A stretch of 51,383 nt of DNA from Salinimicrobium sediminilitoris. GTDB taxonomy: Bacteria > Bacteroidota > Bacteroidia > Flavobacteriales > Flavobacteriaceae. A program made the position numbers and the translations under genes. The notes under the pieces are model-generated. The model ran no database searches, was not told the DNA's origin, and saw nothing but the letters and a program-made list of their open reading frames with translations. Below are positions 1 to 8,917 of this stretch, in pieces (within the stretch, counting starts at the first letter, position 1; the number at the start of each line of letters is the position of its first letter). The DNA lies in contig NZ_JAIVCC010000015.1 of NCBI RefSeq assembly GCF_020866905.1, positions 1 through 51,383 of the forward strand. The letters are read 5' to 3'.

Positions 1-35
1 AAAGAGGAAAAAGTATTGCTTCACATATTGACAAT

Positions 36-70
36 AAAAAAAGCCGCCTAAAAATTACTTTTTAGACGAC
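36..70 (-). terminator. Rho-independent terminator
   Basis: Read on the minus strand, a 12-bp stem (59-70 with 43-54, two G-U pairs) closes a 4-base loop (55-58) and is followed by seven U (36-42). It lies about 110 bases past the stop of the GHMP kinase gene and most likely ends the HMG-CoA reductase/kinase transcript. The plus-strand side is also T-rich, so it may serve an upstream gene outside the window. Confidence 0.7.
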
Positions 71-94
71 CTCTTTTGTTTTATTTGAGTCAGG

Positions 95-122
95 TTTTGG
101 TAGTCGTATTTTGGTAGTCGTA
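95..122. repeat. Tandem 14-bp direct repeat, two copies
   Basis: TTTTGGTAGTCGTA occurs at 95-108 and again, identical and adjacent, at 109-122. It lies between the terminator and the kinase stop codon. No function is evident; it looks like a short slippage duplication. Confidence 0.8.
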
Positions 123-181
123 AATTTTTTCGAGGGAGGAAGTTTAAGAAAGACTCGTTTAATTCAAGCTGTCCTTAGTAT

Positions 182-1105
182 CTATTGAAGGATCATTTCT
201 TCAAAAGAAAGAATTGTAGAGTAGCCTTTTTCTCTGAAGTATTTCATATTGTCTTCTTTGCCCGTTGCCAGCACGAAATCACCGCCCCAACCCCCAAGAC
301 TTTTTACTGCCCCGGGATAATCAGGAAACAATCGGCTTTTTACCTTTTGAAGTCCCAGGAGCTGTGAAATAACATTCTCATGCAGCTCCAGTAACAGCTC
401 AAATTCTAAAAGGTCCCTGCAGCTGATAAGGCTATGTGTAAGCGCCGATATCTTTTCAATGGCCGTGTCTAAGGTCTTTTTGTCCTGTTGCCTGTAGTGT
501 TCGATCGACTTCCTGCTATTCTGCTTTTGATTAAGGTGTACAAAAAAGAGTTGGTCCTTAAAAGGGAGATCAAACGAGGTCTTCAAAATGCTATTTTCCA
601 TAGCATGTTTTTCAAAGGTTATGGCTGCACCATTCATGGCCACGGCTACATCGTATCCGCTGCCTCCAAAAGTGCGCTCCAGGAGCTTGTATGGATCTAT
701 TTCCAGCCATTTTGAAAGGTTCGCGACCAGCGTGGAGGAGGTTCCAAGACCCCAGACTCTAGGAAAATCGGCTTTTGTAGTAATTTCAAAGCCGTTGCTG
801 TTTTTGAAGACATTGGGAGCCATTTCGGCTGCGGAAGACAGGATCAAAAACAACCTTTTTGACACCTCATCATTTTGATGCATTAAGGGAACTTCCTGAG
901 TTCCTAAATCTGCAATTGCAAATTCATCCTTAAACCATAGCTCTTCCTTGTGATCAAGGCTTTGCCATCGTACGATGGGGGTTCCCATCTTTTTTACCTC
1001 GAGATCCTGTCCAAATTTTGTAGGTAAAGCGAGGGCAGTGGCCCCATCGAGCACGACGTATTCACCGCTTATCAATAATTTTCCATGGCTGTGGAATTTC
1101 TGCAT
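182..1105 (-). CDS. GYDIA family GHMP kinase (mevalonate-pathway type)
   Basis: A 307-residue cytoplasmic protein of the GHMP small-molecule kinase superfamily. It has an N-terminal segment typical of these kinases (HGKLLISGEYVVLDGA), the glycine/serine ATP loop WGLGTSSTL at residues 118-126, and GGSGYDVAVA at 147-156, which is the local form of the motif that names the GYDIA subfamily. Its start touches the stop of the HMG-CoA reductase gene, so the two are co-transcribed and probably translationally coupled. This suggests phosphorylation of mevalonate or phosphomevalonate for isoprenoid synthesis. The exact substrate cannot be read from the sequence, since mevalonate, phosphomevalonate and diphosphomevalonate enzymes share this fold. 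Confidence 0.85.
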   Translation of the reverse strand: MQKFHSHGKLLISGEYVVLDGATALALPTKFGQDLEVKKMGTPIVRWQSLDHKEELWFKDEFAIADLGTQEVPLMHQNDEVSKRLFLILSSAAEMAPNVFKNSNGFEITTKADFPRVWGLGTSSTLVANLSKWLEIDPYKLLERTFGGSGYDVAVAMNGAAITFEKHAMENSILKTSFDLPFKDQLFFVHLNQKQNSRKSIEHYRQQDKKTLDTAIEKISALTHSLISCRDLLEFELLLELHENVISQLLGLQKVKSRLFPDYPGAVKSLGGWGGDFVLATGKEDNMKYFREKGYSTILSFEEMILQ

Positions 1106-2418
1106 TACTGTCTCAATTTTTCAATTTGCTCTTCGACTGCACTGTGGGAAACGTTATGGGACTTAAAATGTGCTACCAATACCTCTTTTTCCTGGGGAGT
1201 TGCCTGCAACTGGTTAAGGATGTTCATAAGGTGCATTTTCATATGGCCCTGCTGAATTCCGGTGGTAATTAGGGATTTTACTGCCGCAAAATTTTGTGCG
1301 AGTCCGGTTACTGCCACTATCTTCATCAGGTCTTCGGCTGAAGGTTTTTGCAGGATCTCAAGTGCGATCCTCGAAAGCGGATGTAGTCCCGTTAGACCTC
1401 CTACTGTTCCCAAAGCCAGCGGAATTTTCATCCAAAATCTAAATTTCCCGTCCCTCACATCGGCGTGAGAAAGGCTGCTGTATTTTCCCTCTTTTGAGGC
1501 GTAAGCGTGGATCCCGGCTTCCACCGCTCTAAAATCGTTGCCGGTTGCAAGAACTACGGCATCAATGCCGTTCATGATGCCTTTGTTGTGCGTTACTGCA
1601 CGATAAGGTTCTGCTTCAGCTATTTTTAAGGCCCTGACAAATTTTGCTGCGAAATCTTCACCTGTTAGGCCATGATCGGCCAGTTCGTTTACGGGACAGG
1701 AGACTTCGGCCCTTACTATACAATCGGGTACATAGTTGGAAAGAATGCTCATCACGATCTCTATCTCCCTTTCTGAAGCATCAAAAGCTTCATGAGTTTT
1801 GGCTTCGGACTGGAAGGTTTCAGCAAAGCGTTCTAAACAGGAATTGATGAAATTCGCACCCATACTATCTTTGGTTTCGAAAGTGCAGTGCAGCTGATAG
1901 TAACCGCCCAAAAGATCGGTTTTATTCCGCAGTTCTACATTGATCACTCCGCCGCCTCTTTTTTCCATGTTTTTTGTAAGGGGAGCAACAGCCTCCAGCA
2001 GGCGTGGTTTCACATTGCTGAAAAAAGCCTGAAGCTTCTCCCGGTCACCCGAATACATGAAATGCACCTGCCCAATTTTTTGGGTTCCCAGGACTTCAGC
2101 TTTAAAGCCTCCGCGGCTGCCCCAAAATTTTGCGGCTTTGCTGGCCGCAGCGATTACCGAGCTTTCTTCGATAGCCATAGGGATGGCATAAAGCCGGTCA
2201 TTTATAAGAAAATTTGGTGCAAGCCCAAATGGGAGGTAGTAATTGGTAAGGGTATTCTCGGTGAATTCCTCGTGAAGTTGTTGCAGGCTGGAGTTGGAAT
2301 TCCAGTATTGAGTTAATATCTCTTTAGCTTTTGTGTTGGAGGCGAGGTAAGTGCTGCTAAGCCACTCAATTTTCTCCTTTTTTGATAGCTTGGAAAATCC
2401 CGAAATTGGTTCGTTCAT
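1105..2418 (-). CDS. Hydroxymethylglutaryl-CoA reductase, class II (degradative-type)
   Basis: Predicted 437-residue enzyme interconverting HMG-CoA and mevalonate. Class II features are visible: AIEESSVIAA near residue 84 (catalytic Glu), NKGIMNGIDAV near 278-288 (catalytic Lys279 and Asp286) and GHMKMHL with His392. The reading frame is open upstream to 2448, but a TATCTTTG promoter box sits at 2438-2445, so the start MNEPISG at 2418 is preferred and the extra ten residues are probably not made. Class II enzymes were first described as degradative, but the adjoining GHMP kinase implies a biosynthetic role in the mevalonate route here (inference). First gene of a two-gene operon. Confidence 0.9.
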   Translation of the reverse strand: MNEPISGFSKLSKKEKIEWLSSTYLASNTKAKEILTQYWNSNSSLQQLHEEFTENTLTNYYLPFGLAPNFLINDRLYAIPMAIEESSVIAAASKAAKFWGSRGGFKAEVLGTQKIGQVHFMYSGDREKLQAFFSNVKPRLLEAVAPLTKNMEKRGGGVINVELRNKTDLLGGYYQLHCTFETKDSMGANFINSCLERFAETFQSEAKTHEAFDASEREIEIVMSILSNYVPDCIVRAEVSCPVNELADHGLTGEDFAAKFVRALKIAEAEPYRAVTHNKGIMNGIDAVVLATGNDFRAVEAGIHAYASKEGKYSSLSHADVRDGKFRFWMKIPLALGTVGGLTGLHPLSRIALEILQKPSAEDLMKIVAVTGLAQNFAAVKSLITTGIQQGHMKMHLMNILNQLQATPQEKEVLVAHFKSHNVSHSAVEEQIEKLRQ

Positions 2419-2437
2419 TATGTAAAATTTGGAGGTG

Positions 2438-2445
2438 CAAAGATA
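2438..2445 (-). promoter_or_regulatory. Bacteroidota -7 promoter box (TATCTTTG) for HMG-CoA reductase
   Basis: The plus strand reads CAAAGATA, which is TATCTTTG on the minus strand and matches the TAnnTTTG consensus. It lies 19 bases upstream of the preferred ATG at 2418 and inside the longer alternative reading frame, so it also decides the start. Confidence 0.6.
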
Positions 2446-2627
2446 CAATTACTGGAAGAAACGCGACAGGGTATGAAAGTATGGAAGTGGCCGAAAAAGA
2501 AAATCTGCTCATCTTGCCATTTGAACCCTTTATTTCATTAACATCTTCTTATGATTTAACAAGAGAAAACCTGTTTTTTAGCCGAATTTTTACTAAACTT
2601 GGCAAGCAAAAATTTTAATCGCAAATA

Positions 2628-4829
2628 ATGAAGTTGACCCACGGGCTTTTTGCCCTTTTTCTTTCGGCCACAACAGTTCTTACTGCACAGAAAAAAGACA
2701 TTACACTTGAAGATATTTGGGGAGGAACTTTCCGGCAGGAAAGGATGGAAGCCTTGCAATCCCTCAATAATGGAAACGAATATGTGGTTTTGAATTTTGA
2801 CCGTAGCGCCGGTACATCTTCCATAGATGTTTACTCCTATAAAACCGGGGAGAAGACCCGTACAATTTTAAATAGTAAAGATCTTGAGGAGATCGGGGCT
2901 TTTTCTGGCTATGAATTCAGTGAAAACGAGAACAAGTTAGTACTTGGTACAGAGATAGAATCTATCTACAGGCATTCCACCCGCGGAATTTTCTACGTGT
3001 ACGAGCTGCAAAGCGGCGAACTAAAAAAGATTTCCGATGAAAAAATCAAAGAACCTACCCTGTCACCAAATGGTGAGAAGGTTGCTTATGTGTTCAAAAA
3101 TGACATTTTTGTAAAGGATCTTTCTTCAGGCAAAGTGACGCAGGTTACCAATGACGGGGAGATGAACAAGATCATCAACGGGGTTGCCGACTGGGTGTAT
3201 GAAGAGGAATTTTCCTTTGTACGGGCTTTCCAGTGGAACAAGACCGGCGAAAAGATCGCCTTTTTAAAATTTGAAGAAACTGAAGTGCCCGAATTCTCAA
3301 TGGATGTCTACGGGCAGGAGCTTTATCCTTCACAATCTACTTTTAAGTACCCTAAGGCCGGAGAGAAAAATTCAGATGTCAGCCTGCATATTTATGATCT
3401 TCAGCAGGAACAGATCTTAGATGTTAATCTGGGGGATTATGAAGATTTTTATATTCCGAGGATCAAATGGACAAATGATCCAGATGTTTTAAGTGCACAG
3501 GTTCTAAACCGCCATCAGAATGTGCTGGACCTTATTTTTGTGAATGCTGAAAAAAATGAAGCTGAAGTTGTACTTACTGAAACCGATGAGGCTTATGTGG
3601 ATGTGACCGATAATTTGACATTTTTGCAAGACAACAGCTTTATCTGGACCAGTGAAAAAGATGGCTGGAACCATATCTACCTTTACGATAAGACAGGAAA
3701 GCTGAAGAACCAGGTGACCAGAGGAAACTGGGAAGTGACCAATTATTACGGGCTTGATCCTAAAACAAATACGATTTTCTATCAAAGTACCGAGAATGGA
3801 AGTATCAACCGTAATGTTTTCTCGGTAAAAACCAACGGAAAGAATAAAAAGCAACTTACAGATAAGGTAGGCCAAAACAGTGCTGATTTTAGTGCAGATT
3901 ATACCTACTTCATCAACAGCTATAACAGCGCAACTACGCCTTATGAATTTACACTGCACCTTGCTAAGAATGGAAAGCTTGTAAGGGAGGTACTTAACAA
4001 TGAGAAGCTGCTTAAGAAAATGGCAGAATACAAGATCGTTCCCAAGGAATTTTCTACTATTGCAGTGAATGGTTCCGATCTTAACATGTGGATGATCAAA
4101 CCACCAAATTTTGATCCTTCAATGGAGTATCCGTTGTTTGTAGCACAATATTCAGGACCCGGTTCACAGGAAGTAGGAAACCGCTTTAACAGCACAAATG
4201 ACTACTGGTATCAAATGCTGGCCGGTAAAGGTTATGTTGTTGTTGGTATCGATCCCCGCGGTACCGGTTTTAAAGGTGCTGCTTTTAAAAAAGTGACTCA
4301 GAAGGAACTTGGGAAGTTTGAGGTTGAAGATGTCATTGAAGCAGCCAGGATCCTTGGAAATCGCGAGTACATTGATGAGGAGAATATGGGAATATGGGGC
4401 TGGAGTTATGGAGGCTTTATGTCTTCCAATGCATTGCTAAAAGGTAATGACGTTTACGCAATGGCAATTGCGGTTGCTCCCGTAACCAGCTGGAGGTTCT
4501 ATGATAGTATTTATACCGAAAGATACATGACTACTCCGCAGGAGAACCCCTCGGGATATGATGAGAATTCTCCCATCAACCATGTAGAAAAATTAAAAGG
4601 AGATTACCTGCTTATTCATGGTACAGGAGATGACAATGTACATGTACAGAATACCATGAGAATGATCGAGGCATTGGTGCAGGCAAATAAGCAGTTTGAC
4701 TGGGCAATCTATCCCGACAAAAATCATGGCATTTACGGGGGGAATACCCGTTTGCACCTTTACACGCTCATGACAAATTTTATTGAAGAAAACTTACAAA
4801 TTAACCCTAATATCAAATCTTCCCTATAA
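2628..4829 (+). CDS. S9 family peptidase, dipeptidyl peptidase IV type
   Basis: A 733-residue secreted serine peptidase that removes dipeptides from peptide N termini in the periplasm. The N terminus is a signal peptide (residues 1 to about 20, ending near TTVLTAQ). A beta-propeller (DPPIV_N) follows up to roughly residue 480, with the conserved segment DWVYEEEF. The C-terminal alpha/beta hydrolase domain has the nucleophile motif GWSYGG (Ser593), the acid region GTGDDNVH (Asp668/669) and PDKNHGIYGG (His700). The stop overlaps the start of a peptide symporter (TAATG), and a second symporter follows, so the operon couples extracytoplasmic dipeptide release to uptake. Length and motifs are normal for the family. 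A weak promoter-like TAAACTTG lies at 2594-2601. Confidence 0.93.
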   Translation: MKLTHGLFALFLSATTVLTAQKKDITLEDIWGGTFRQERMEALQSLNNGNEYVVLNFDRSAGTSSIDVYSYKTGEKTRTILNSKDLEEIGAFSGYEFSENENKLVLGTEIESIYRHSTRGIFYVYELQSGELKKISDEKIKEPTLSPNGEKVAYVFKNDIFVKDLSSGKVTQVTNDGEMNKIINGVADWVYEEEFSFVRAFQWNKTGEKIAFLKFEETEVPEFSMDVYGQELYPSQSTFKYPKAGEKNSDVSLHIYDLQQEQILDVNLGDYEDFYIPRIKWTNDPDVLSAQVLNRHQNVLDLIFVNAEKNEAEVVLTETDEAYVDVTDNLTFLQDNSFIWTSEKDGWNHIYLYDKTGKLKNQVTRGNWEVTNYYGLDPKTNTIFYQSTENGSINRNVFSVKTNGKNKKQLTDKVGQNSADFSADYTYFINSYNSATTPYEFTLHLAKNGKLVREVLNNEKLLKKMAEYKIVPKEFSTIAVNGSDLNMWMIKPPNFDPSMEYPLFVAQYSGPGSQEVGNRFNSTNDYWYQMLAGKGYVVVGIDPRGTGFKGAAFKKVTQKELGKFEVEDVIEAARILGNREYIDEENMGIWGWSYGGFMSSNALLKGNDVYAMAIAVAPVTSWRFYDSIYTERYMTTPQENPSGYDENSPINHVEKLKGDYLLIHGTGDDNVHVQNTMRMIEALVQANKQFDWAIYPDKNHGIYGGNTRLHLYTLMTNFIEENLQINPNIKSSL

Positions 4830-6424
4830 TGGCACAGGCAACAACAGCAGCGCATAGGCGCGAATTATTTGGTCACCCGGTAGGTCTTTACATTCTGTTT
4901 TTCACCGAAATGTGGGAGCGTTTTTCCTATTATGGAATGCGCGCCATCCTGGTGCTTTATCTTGTAAGTGCTACCCAGGGCGGTAATGCCGGATTGGGCT
5001 GGACCAATGCCGAAGCTTTGGCTCTTTACGGCTGGTACACCATGTTAGTATATGTTGCTTCCATCCCCGGGGGTATTATAGCCGATAAAGTTCTTGGTCA
5101 GAAAAAGGCGGTGTTGTGGGGAGGAATAATTTTAGTGGCAGGACACGGAATCCTGGCAGTTGAAGAAATGTGGGCCTTCTATACAGGGCTTGGGTTGATC
5201 ATTGCCGGTGTTGGAATGCTTAAACCAAACATTTCTACTATGGTGGGAGGTCTTTATAAAGAAGGAGACATTCGTCGTGATAAAGGATTTACTATTTTCT
5301 ACATTGGGATCAACCTTGGAGCTTTTCTTTCAAGTTTAATTGTAGGGTATGTTGGTGAGAATATTGGATGGCATTGGGGCTTCGGTCTTGCAGGAATAGC
5401 CATGGCACTCGGACTTCTCGTTTACCTGTGGGGGCAAAAATATCTTGTAGAGGTGGGTAACCTGCTCTCAAAAGCTGAAAGAGATTCCGGTGCTTCCTTT
5501 GGAGGAATGTTTACAGATCTTTTTAAATCTCCGGTACAGTTAACAGTCACTGCTGTATTACTGGCAGGGTCAATCTATTATCTTCTTGCCATAGATATAG
5601 CATACGGTTTTCTTTTCATATTCCTGACTTTCGTAACTGCTATGATGTTGATGGTATACAAGGATCTTACAACTCAGGTGATGAAAGACCGCTACGTGGT
5701 GATGTTACTCTCTTTTATCCTTGTAATCGTATTCTGGGGAGCCTTTGAACAGGCAGGAGGGCTTATGAACATCTATGCTCTTGAAAAAACCGACAGGTCC
5801 TTGCCTTTTAGTCTGCCATTGATAGGTAGCGAAGTGCCTGCTTCGTGGTTTCAGTCCTTAAATGCACTTTTCATTATCATTTTCGGGGTGATCGTAGCCA
5901 ACTTCTGGGCTAAGAGAAAATTGAAGAGTAAAGAAGCTTCTTCTATTTTCAAAATGGCGATAGGGGTTATTATAATGGGACTTGGATTCGTTTTTATGGT
6001 TTTTGCCTCAATGGAATTTCAGAACGATGGAGCTTCAGCCATGTACTGGTTGGTATTAGCTTATCTTTTCCACACAATAGGGGAACTGAGTTCTTCGCCG
6101 GTGGCACTTTCCTTTATTACTAAGTTAGCTCCCGTGAAATACGCCTCTTTAATGATGGGGGTTTACTTTGCAGCGACAGGTCTTGGAAACAAGCTTGCAG
6201 GGATCGTGGGAGAATACTCTTCCGAAGCCGGGGATGGAACTATTTTCATGGGTATTACGATCTTCACCGTCGCCTTTGCCGTACTGGTGTTATTAATGCT
6301 CAAACCTCTTAAACGTCTTACTCATGGTGTGGAAGATGAAGAGAGAGAGTTACCACAGCAGGAAAATTTTGAACTTGGAGATGAAGATCTCGTAGAAAAA
6401 GAAGAAAATAAAAGAAGAAGATAA
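4829..6424 (+). CDS. Peptide MFS transporter (POT/PTR2 family), first copy
   Basis: A 531-residue inner-membrane proton-coupled di/tripeptide symporter with about 12-14 hydrophobic helices. The diagnostic ExxER motif is in helix 1 (FTEMWERFSYYG; Glu27, Glu30, Arg31), and the PTR2 signature region around GMLKPNISTMVGG is present. The charged C-terminal tail is rich in Glu, Lys and Arg (ending KEENKRRR). The ATG overlaps the preceding peptidase stop by one base (TAATG), and the same arrangement joins it to the next symporter, implying translational coupling across three genes. It should import the dipeptides released by the DPP IV-like enzyme (inference from context). Confidence 0.92.
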   Translation: MAQATTAAHRRELFGHPVGLYILFFTEMWERFSYYGMRAILVLYLVSATQGGNAGLGWTNAEALALYGWYTMLVYVASIPGGIIADKVLGQKKAVLWGGIILVAGHGILAVEEMWAFYTGLGLIIAGVGMLKPNISTMVGGLYKEGDIRRDKGFTIFYIGINLGAFLSSLIVGYVGENIGWHWGFGLAGIAMALGLLVYLWGQKYLVEVGNLLSKAERDSGASFGGMFTDLFKSPVQLTVTAVLLAGSIYYLLAIDIAYGFLFIFLTFVTAMMLMVYKDLTTQVMKDRYVVMLLSFILVIVFWGAFEQAGGLMNIYALEKTDRSLPFSLPLIGSEVPASWFQSLNALFIIIFGVIVANFWAKRKLKSKEASSIFKMAIGVIIMGLGFVFMVFASMEFQNDGASAMYWLVLAYLFHTIGELSSSPVALSFITKLAPVKYASLMMGVYFAATGLGNKLAGIVGEYSSEAGDGTIFMGITIFTVAFAVLVLLMLKPLKRLTHGVEDEERELPQQENFELGDEDLVEKEENKRRR

Positions 6425-8211
6425 TGGCAGCTACGGTTCCAGCGGCAGAGAACGATTTCTTTAAATCAAAAGTTTTAGGTCACCCCGCAGGCCTTTTTGT
6501 TCTTTTCTTTACCGAAATGTGGGAGCGCTTCTCTTTCTACGGTATGAGAGTACTCCTTATCAACTTCCTTACAATGGCAATTGTAGGAGTGGATAACCCG
6601 GGTTGGGGATGGAGTGCAGAAAATGCAGGTGCCCTTTTTGGAACCTATGCCGGGTTACTTTACCTTACACCTATTGCAGGTGGTATCATTGCCGATAAGA
6701 TCACCGGCTATCGCTGGGCTGTAGTCATTGGAGCAGCTATTATGACCGCAGGTCACGCCTCAATGGCATTGGAGACAGAATTCTCCCTCTATTTTGGTCT
6801 GGCCTTGCTGGTAATAGGTACGGGTTTCTTTAAACCTAATATCACCTCCATTATTTCGGAAATGTATGATGGTAAACCCGACAAGAAAGATGGGGCTTAT
6901 ACCATATTTTACATGGGAGTTAATGCCGGAGCGTTCTTTGGAATGATGCTGTGCGGTTACCTCGCCGAAAGAGTAGGATGGAGCTGGGGCTTTGGTCTTG
7001 CCGGTATTTTTATGTTCCTGGGAACCCTTCAGTTTTGGCTGGCAAAACCCCTTTTTGGTAACATAGGTGGGGTGCCAGATAAAGCTAAACTTGCCGAAGA
7101 AAAGGCTAAAGAAGAAGCATCGGGAGTAAAAGATCATACTCACAACCCATTTACCCTTTTTGATAAGATTCTTGTTCTTGCAACCTCTGTTATTGGTTTG
7201 TTGTATTTGATCAATGATCCGGTTTCCAGGATTGCAGATCTCAATCTTCTTCCGGCTGTAATGCCGTTCGATTTTAGAGGAGAGCCTTTTTCGGGGCCTA
7301 TAGCATTGGCTTTAATTGGGCTTGGCCTGTTCCTCGTTCTGGTTATTTCCCGAATTGCCCGTTATGCAAAAGTTGTTCGTGACCGAATGATTGCAGTGAT
7401 CATCTTTGCCTTTTTTACTGTTTTCTTCTGGATGTCATTTGAACAGGGAGCTACCTCTCTAATTATTTTTGCACGTGATTCTGTAGACCGATTGCTGACA
7501 GGTACAGGGGCGACAGTTTTCAATATTTTTAACACTCTTCTCACGGTAATACCTCTTATGATTATCACCTGGGTGCTCTTCCTGTTATGGGGACAGACCT
7601 ATAAGCGGGTTTTAGGTTCTAACATCGTGCTGGTTATTTGCTTTGGAATAATTTGGGCAATTGTGATCTGGATGCTGGTAAGGGAATTTCAGGGGGATGC
7701 GACAGAGATCACCGTTTCGTGGTTTAGTATACTTAACTCATTCTTTATCATTGTTTTTGCTTCTTTCTTTTCAAAATGGTGGGAGAGCAAGTATAATCCT
7801 TCTGCCGCATGGAAGTACAGCTTTGGATTAATTCTTCTGGGAATAGGTTTTGGCTTACTGGCCTTTGGCTCAAGTGGTGTAGCCGAAGGTGCAAAGGTGA
7901 GTATGATATGGCTTATCCTGGCCTACCTTTTTCATACCCTGGGGGAATTATGTTTATCTCCGCTGGGACTTTCTTATGTAAGTAAACTTGTACCGGCGCG
8001 AATGATCGCTTTCATGTTTGGGATGTGGTATTTGGCAATTGCAATAGGAAATAAACTGGCAGGTTCCTTTGGAGGAATGATTGATGAGATCACCGAACAG
8101 TATAGTTTGTCTGCTTTCTTCCTCATATTTACAATTGTGCCAATTGCAGCCGGAGTATTGGTGGCGCTCTTAAATCCTTTGTTAAAGAAATTGATGCACG
8201 GAGTAAAATAA
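6424..8211 (+). CDS. Peptide MFS transporter (POT/PTR2 family), second copy
   Basis: A 595-residue paralogue of the preceding symporter. It shares the ExxER helix (FTEMWERFSFYG; Glu31, Glu34, Arg35), the GFFKPNITSII region and the closing segment LAYLFHTLGELCLSPLGLSYVSKL. It is longer mainly because of a Lys/Glu-rich cytoplasmic loop around residues 215-240 and extra hydrophobic segments in the middle. Last gene of the peptidase/transporter operon; a strong terminator follows at 8235. The two copies probably arose by tandem duplication and may differ in peptide preference. That difference cannot be read from the sequence. Confidence 0.92.
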   Translation: MAATVPAAENDFFKSKVLGHPAGLFVLFFTEMWERFSFYGMRVLLINFLTMAIVGVDNPGWGWSAENAGALFGTYAGLLYLTPIAGGIIADKITGYRWAVVIGAAIMTAGHASMALETEFSLYFGLALLVIGTGFFKPNITSIISEMYDGKPDKKDGAYTIFYMGVNAGAFFGMMLCGYLAERVGWSWGFGLAGIFMFLGTLQFWLAKPLFGNIGGVPDKAKLAEEKAKEEASGVKDHTHNPFTLFDKILVLATSVIGLLYLINDPVSRIADLNLLPAVMPFDFRGEPFSGPIALALIGLGLFLVLVISRIARYAKVVRDRMIAVIIFAFFTVFFWMSFEQGATSLIIFARDSVDRLLTGTGATVFNIFNTLLTVIPLMIITWVLFLLWGQTYKRVLGSNIVLVICFGIIWAIVIWMLVREFQGDATEITVSWFSILNSFFIIVFASFFSKWWESKYNPSAAWKYSFGLILLGIGFGLLAFGSSGVAEGAKVSMIWLILAYLFHTLGELCLSPLGLSYVSKLVPARMIAFMFGMWYLAIAIGNKLAGSFGGMIDEITEQYSLSAFFLIFTIVPIAAGVLVALLNPLLKKLMHGVK

Positions 8212-8234
8212 TTTCTTTCTAAAAAATGTATTTT

Positions 8235-8262
8235 TACGCCCTCTTTATGAGGGCGTATTTTT
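8235..8262 (+). terminator. Rho-independent terminator of the peptidase/transporter operon
   Basis: Perfect stem ACGCCCTC (8236-8243) with GAGGGCGT (8249-8256), 5-base loop, followed by ATTTTTTT. It ends the transcript shortly after the second symporter. The downstream thioredoxin-like gene therefore probably has its own promoter or depends on readthrough. Confidence 0.9.
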
Positions 8263-8304
8263 TTAAAATTAGGTATGACTATTGCTAAAGGAGAAGGAAA
8301 AAGC

Positions 8305-8856
8305 ATGAAAAAAATTATTCTAAGTCTTATAATATTGCTACTTGCGACACCTGCTCTGGTAGCGCAAGAGATCAAGTGGATGACTATGAATGAAGCACTT
8401 GAAGCTCAAAAGAAAAAGCCCAAAAAAATATTTCTGGATGCCTATACCACCTGGTGTGGCCCCTGTAAAATGCTGGATAAAAACACTTTTTCTAATGAGG
8501 ATGTTATAGAGTATGTGAATAAAAATTATTATCCTGTAAAGTTTAATGCCGAAGGAACAGAGGAAGTAAATTACCGCGGAATGACATTTAAAAATCCCAA
8601 TTATGATCCTAACAGGAGAGGGCGCAACAGTCAGCATGATTTCGCCCGGGCGATGAAGATCACAGGTTATCCCAGTCTGGTCTTTTTTGATGAAAAGGGG
8701 GATTTAATTGGCCCAATTCCGGGTTACCGGACTCCGCATCAGCTGGAACTATTTCTGAAGATGTTCGTGGGAGAGGATTATAAGGATATTACCAGTCCTG
8801 AAGCTTTTCAATCTTATTCTGAAGGATTTAATAATGAATTCGCAGTTTCGAATTAG
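8305..8856 (+). CDS. Secreted thioredoxin-fold protein
   Basis: A 183-residue periplasmic protein with a signal peptide (KKIILSLIILLLATPALVA) and a thioredoxin-like domain bearing the redox motif CGPC at residues 51-54 within TTWCGPCKMLDKNTF. A cis-proline region (TGYPSLVFFD) follows. Frame and signal peptide favour ATG 8305 over the upstream ATG at 8275, which would add ten mostly polar residues before the signal. A purine-rich stretch (GGAGAAGG) precedes the start. The likely role is thiol-disulfide exchange or reduction of envelope proteins; the partner is unknown. It stands between two terminators as a single-gene unit. Confidence 0.85.
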   Translation: MKKIILSLIILLLATPALVAQEIKWMTMNEALEAQKKKPKKIFLDAYTTWCGPCKMLDKNTFSNEDVIEYVNKNYYPVKFNAEGTEEVNYRGMTFKNPNYDPNRRGRNSQHDFARAMKITGYPSLVFFDEKGDLIGPIPGYRTPHQLELFLKMFVGEDYKDITSPEAFQSYSEGFNNEFAVSN

Positions 8857-8881
8857 AAGTGAAATAATTATTGAATAAAAA

Positions 8882-8917
8882 AACCTTACAGATTTTTAAT
8901 CCTGTGAGGTTTTTTTA
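8882..8917. terminator. Bidirectional terminator between the thioredoxin gene and comEC
   Basis: Stem AACCTTACAG (8882-8891) with CTGTGAGGTT (8902-8911), flanked by A-rich and T-rich tracts on the two sides, so it can end transcription from both convergent genes. Its T tract runs into the comEC stop codon at 8915-8917. Confidence 0.85.

Noticed and set aside
1888-2316. A 142-residue plus-strand open frame
   Set aside because: It lies opposite HMG-CoA reductase, whose catalytic motifs span this part; no family features.
2419-2448. N-terminal extension of HMG-CoA reductase (MYLCTSKFYI)
   Set aside because: The extension overlaps a promoter box at 2438-2445, and enzymes of this class begin near the MNEP start.
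2382-2618. A 78-residue plus-strand frame in the gap before the DPP IV-like gene
   Set aside because: It begins inside the HMG-CoA reductase gene, crosses its promoter and has no recognisable pattern.
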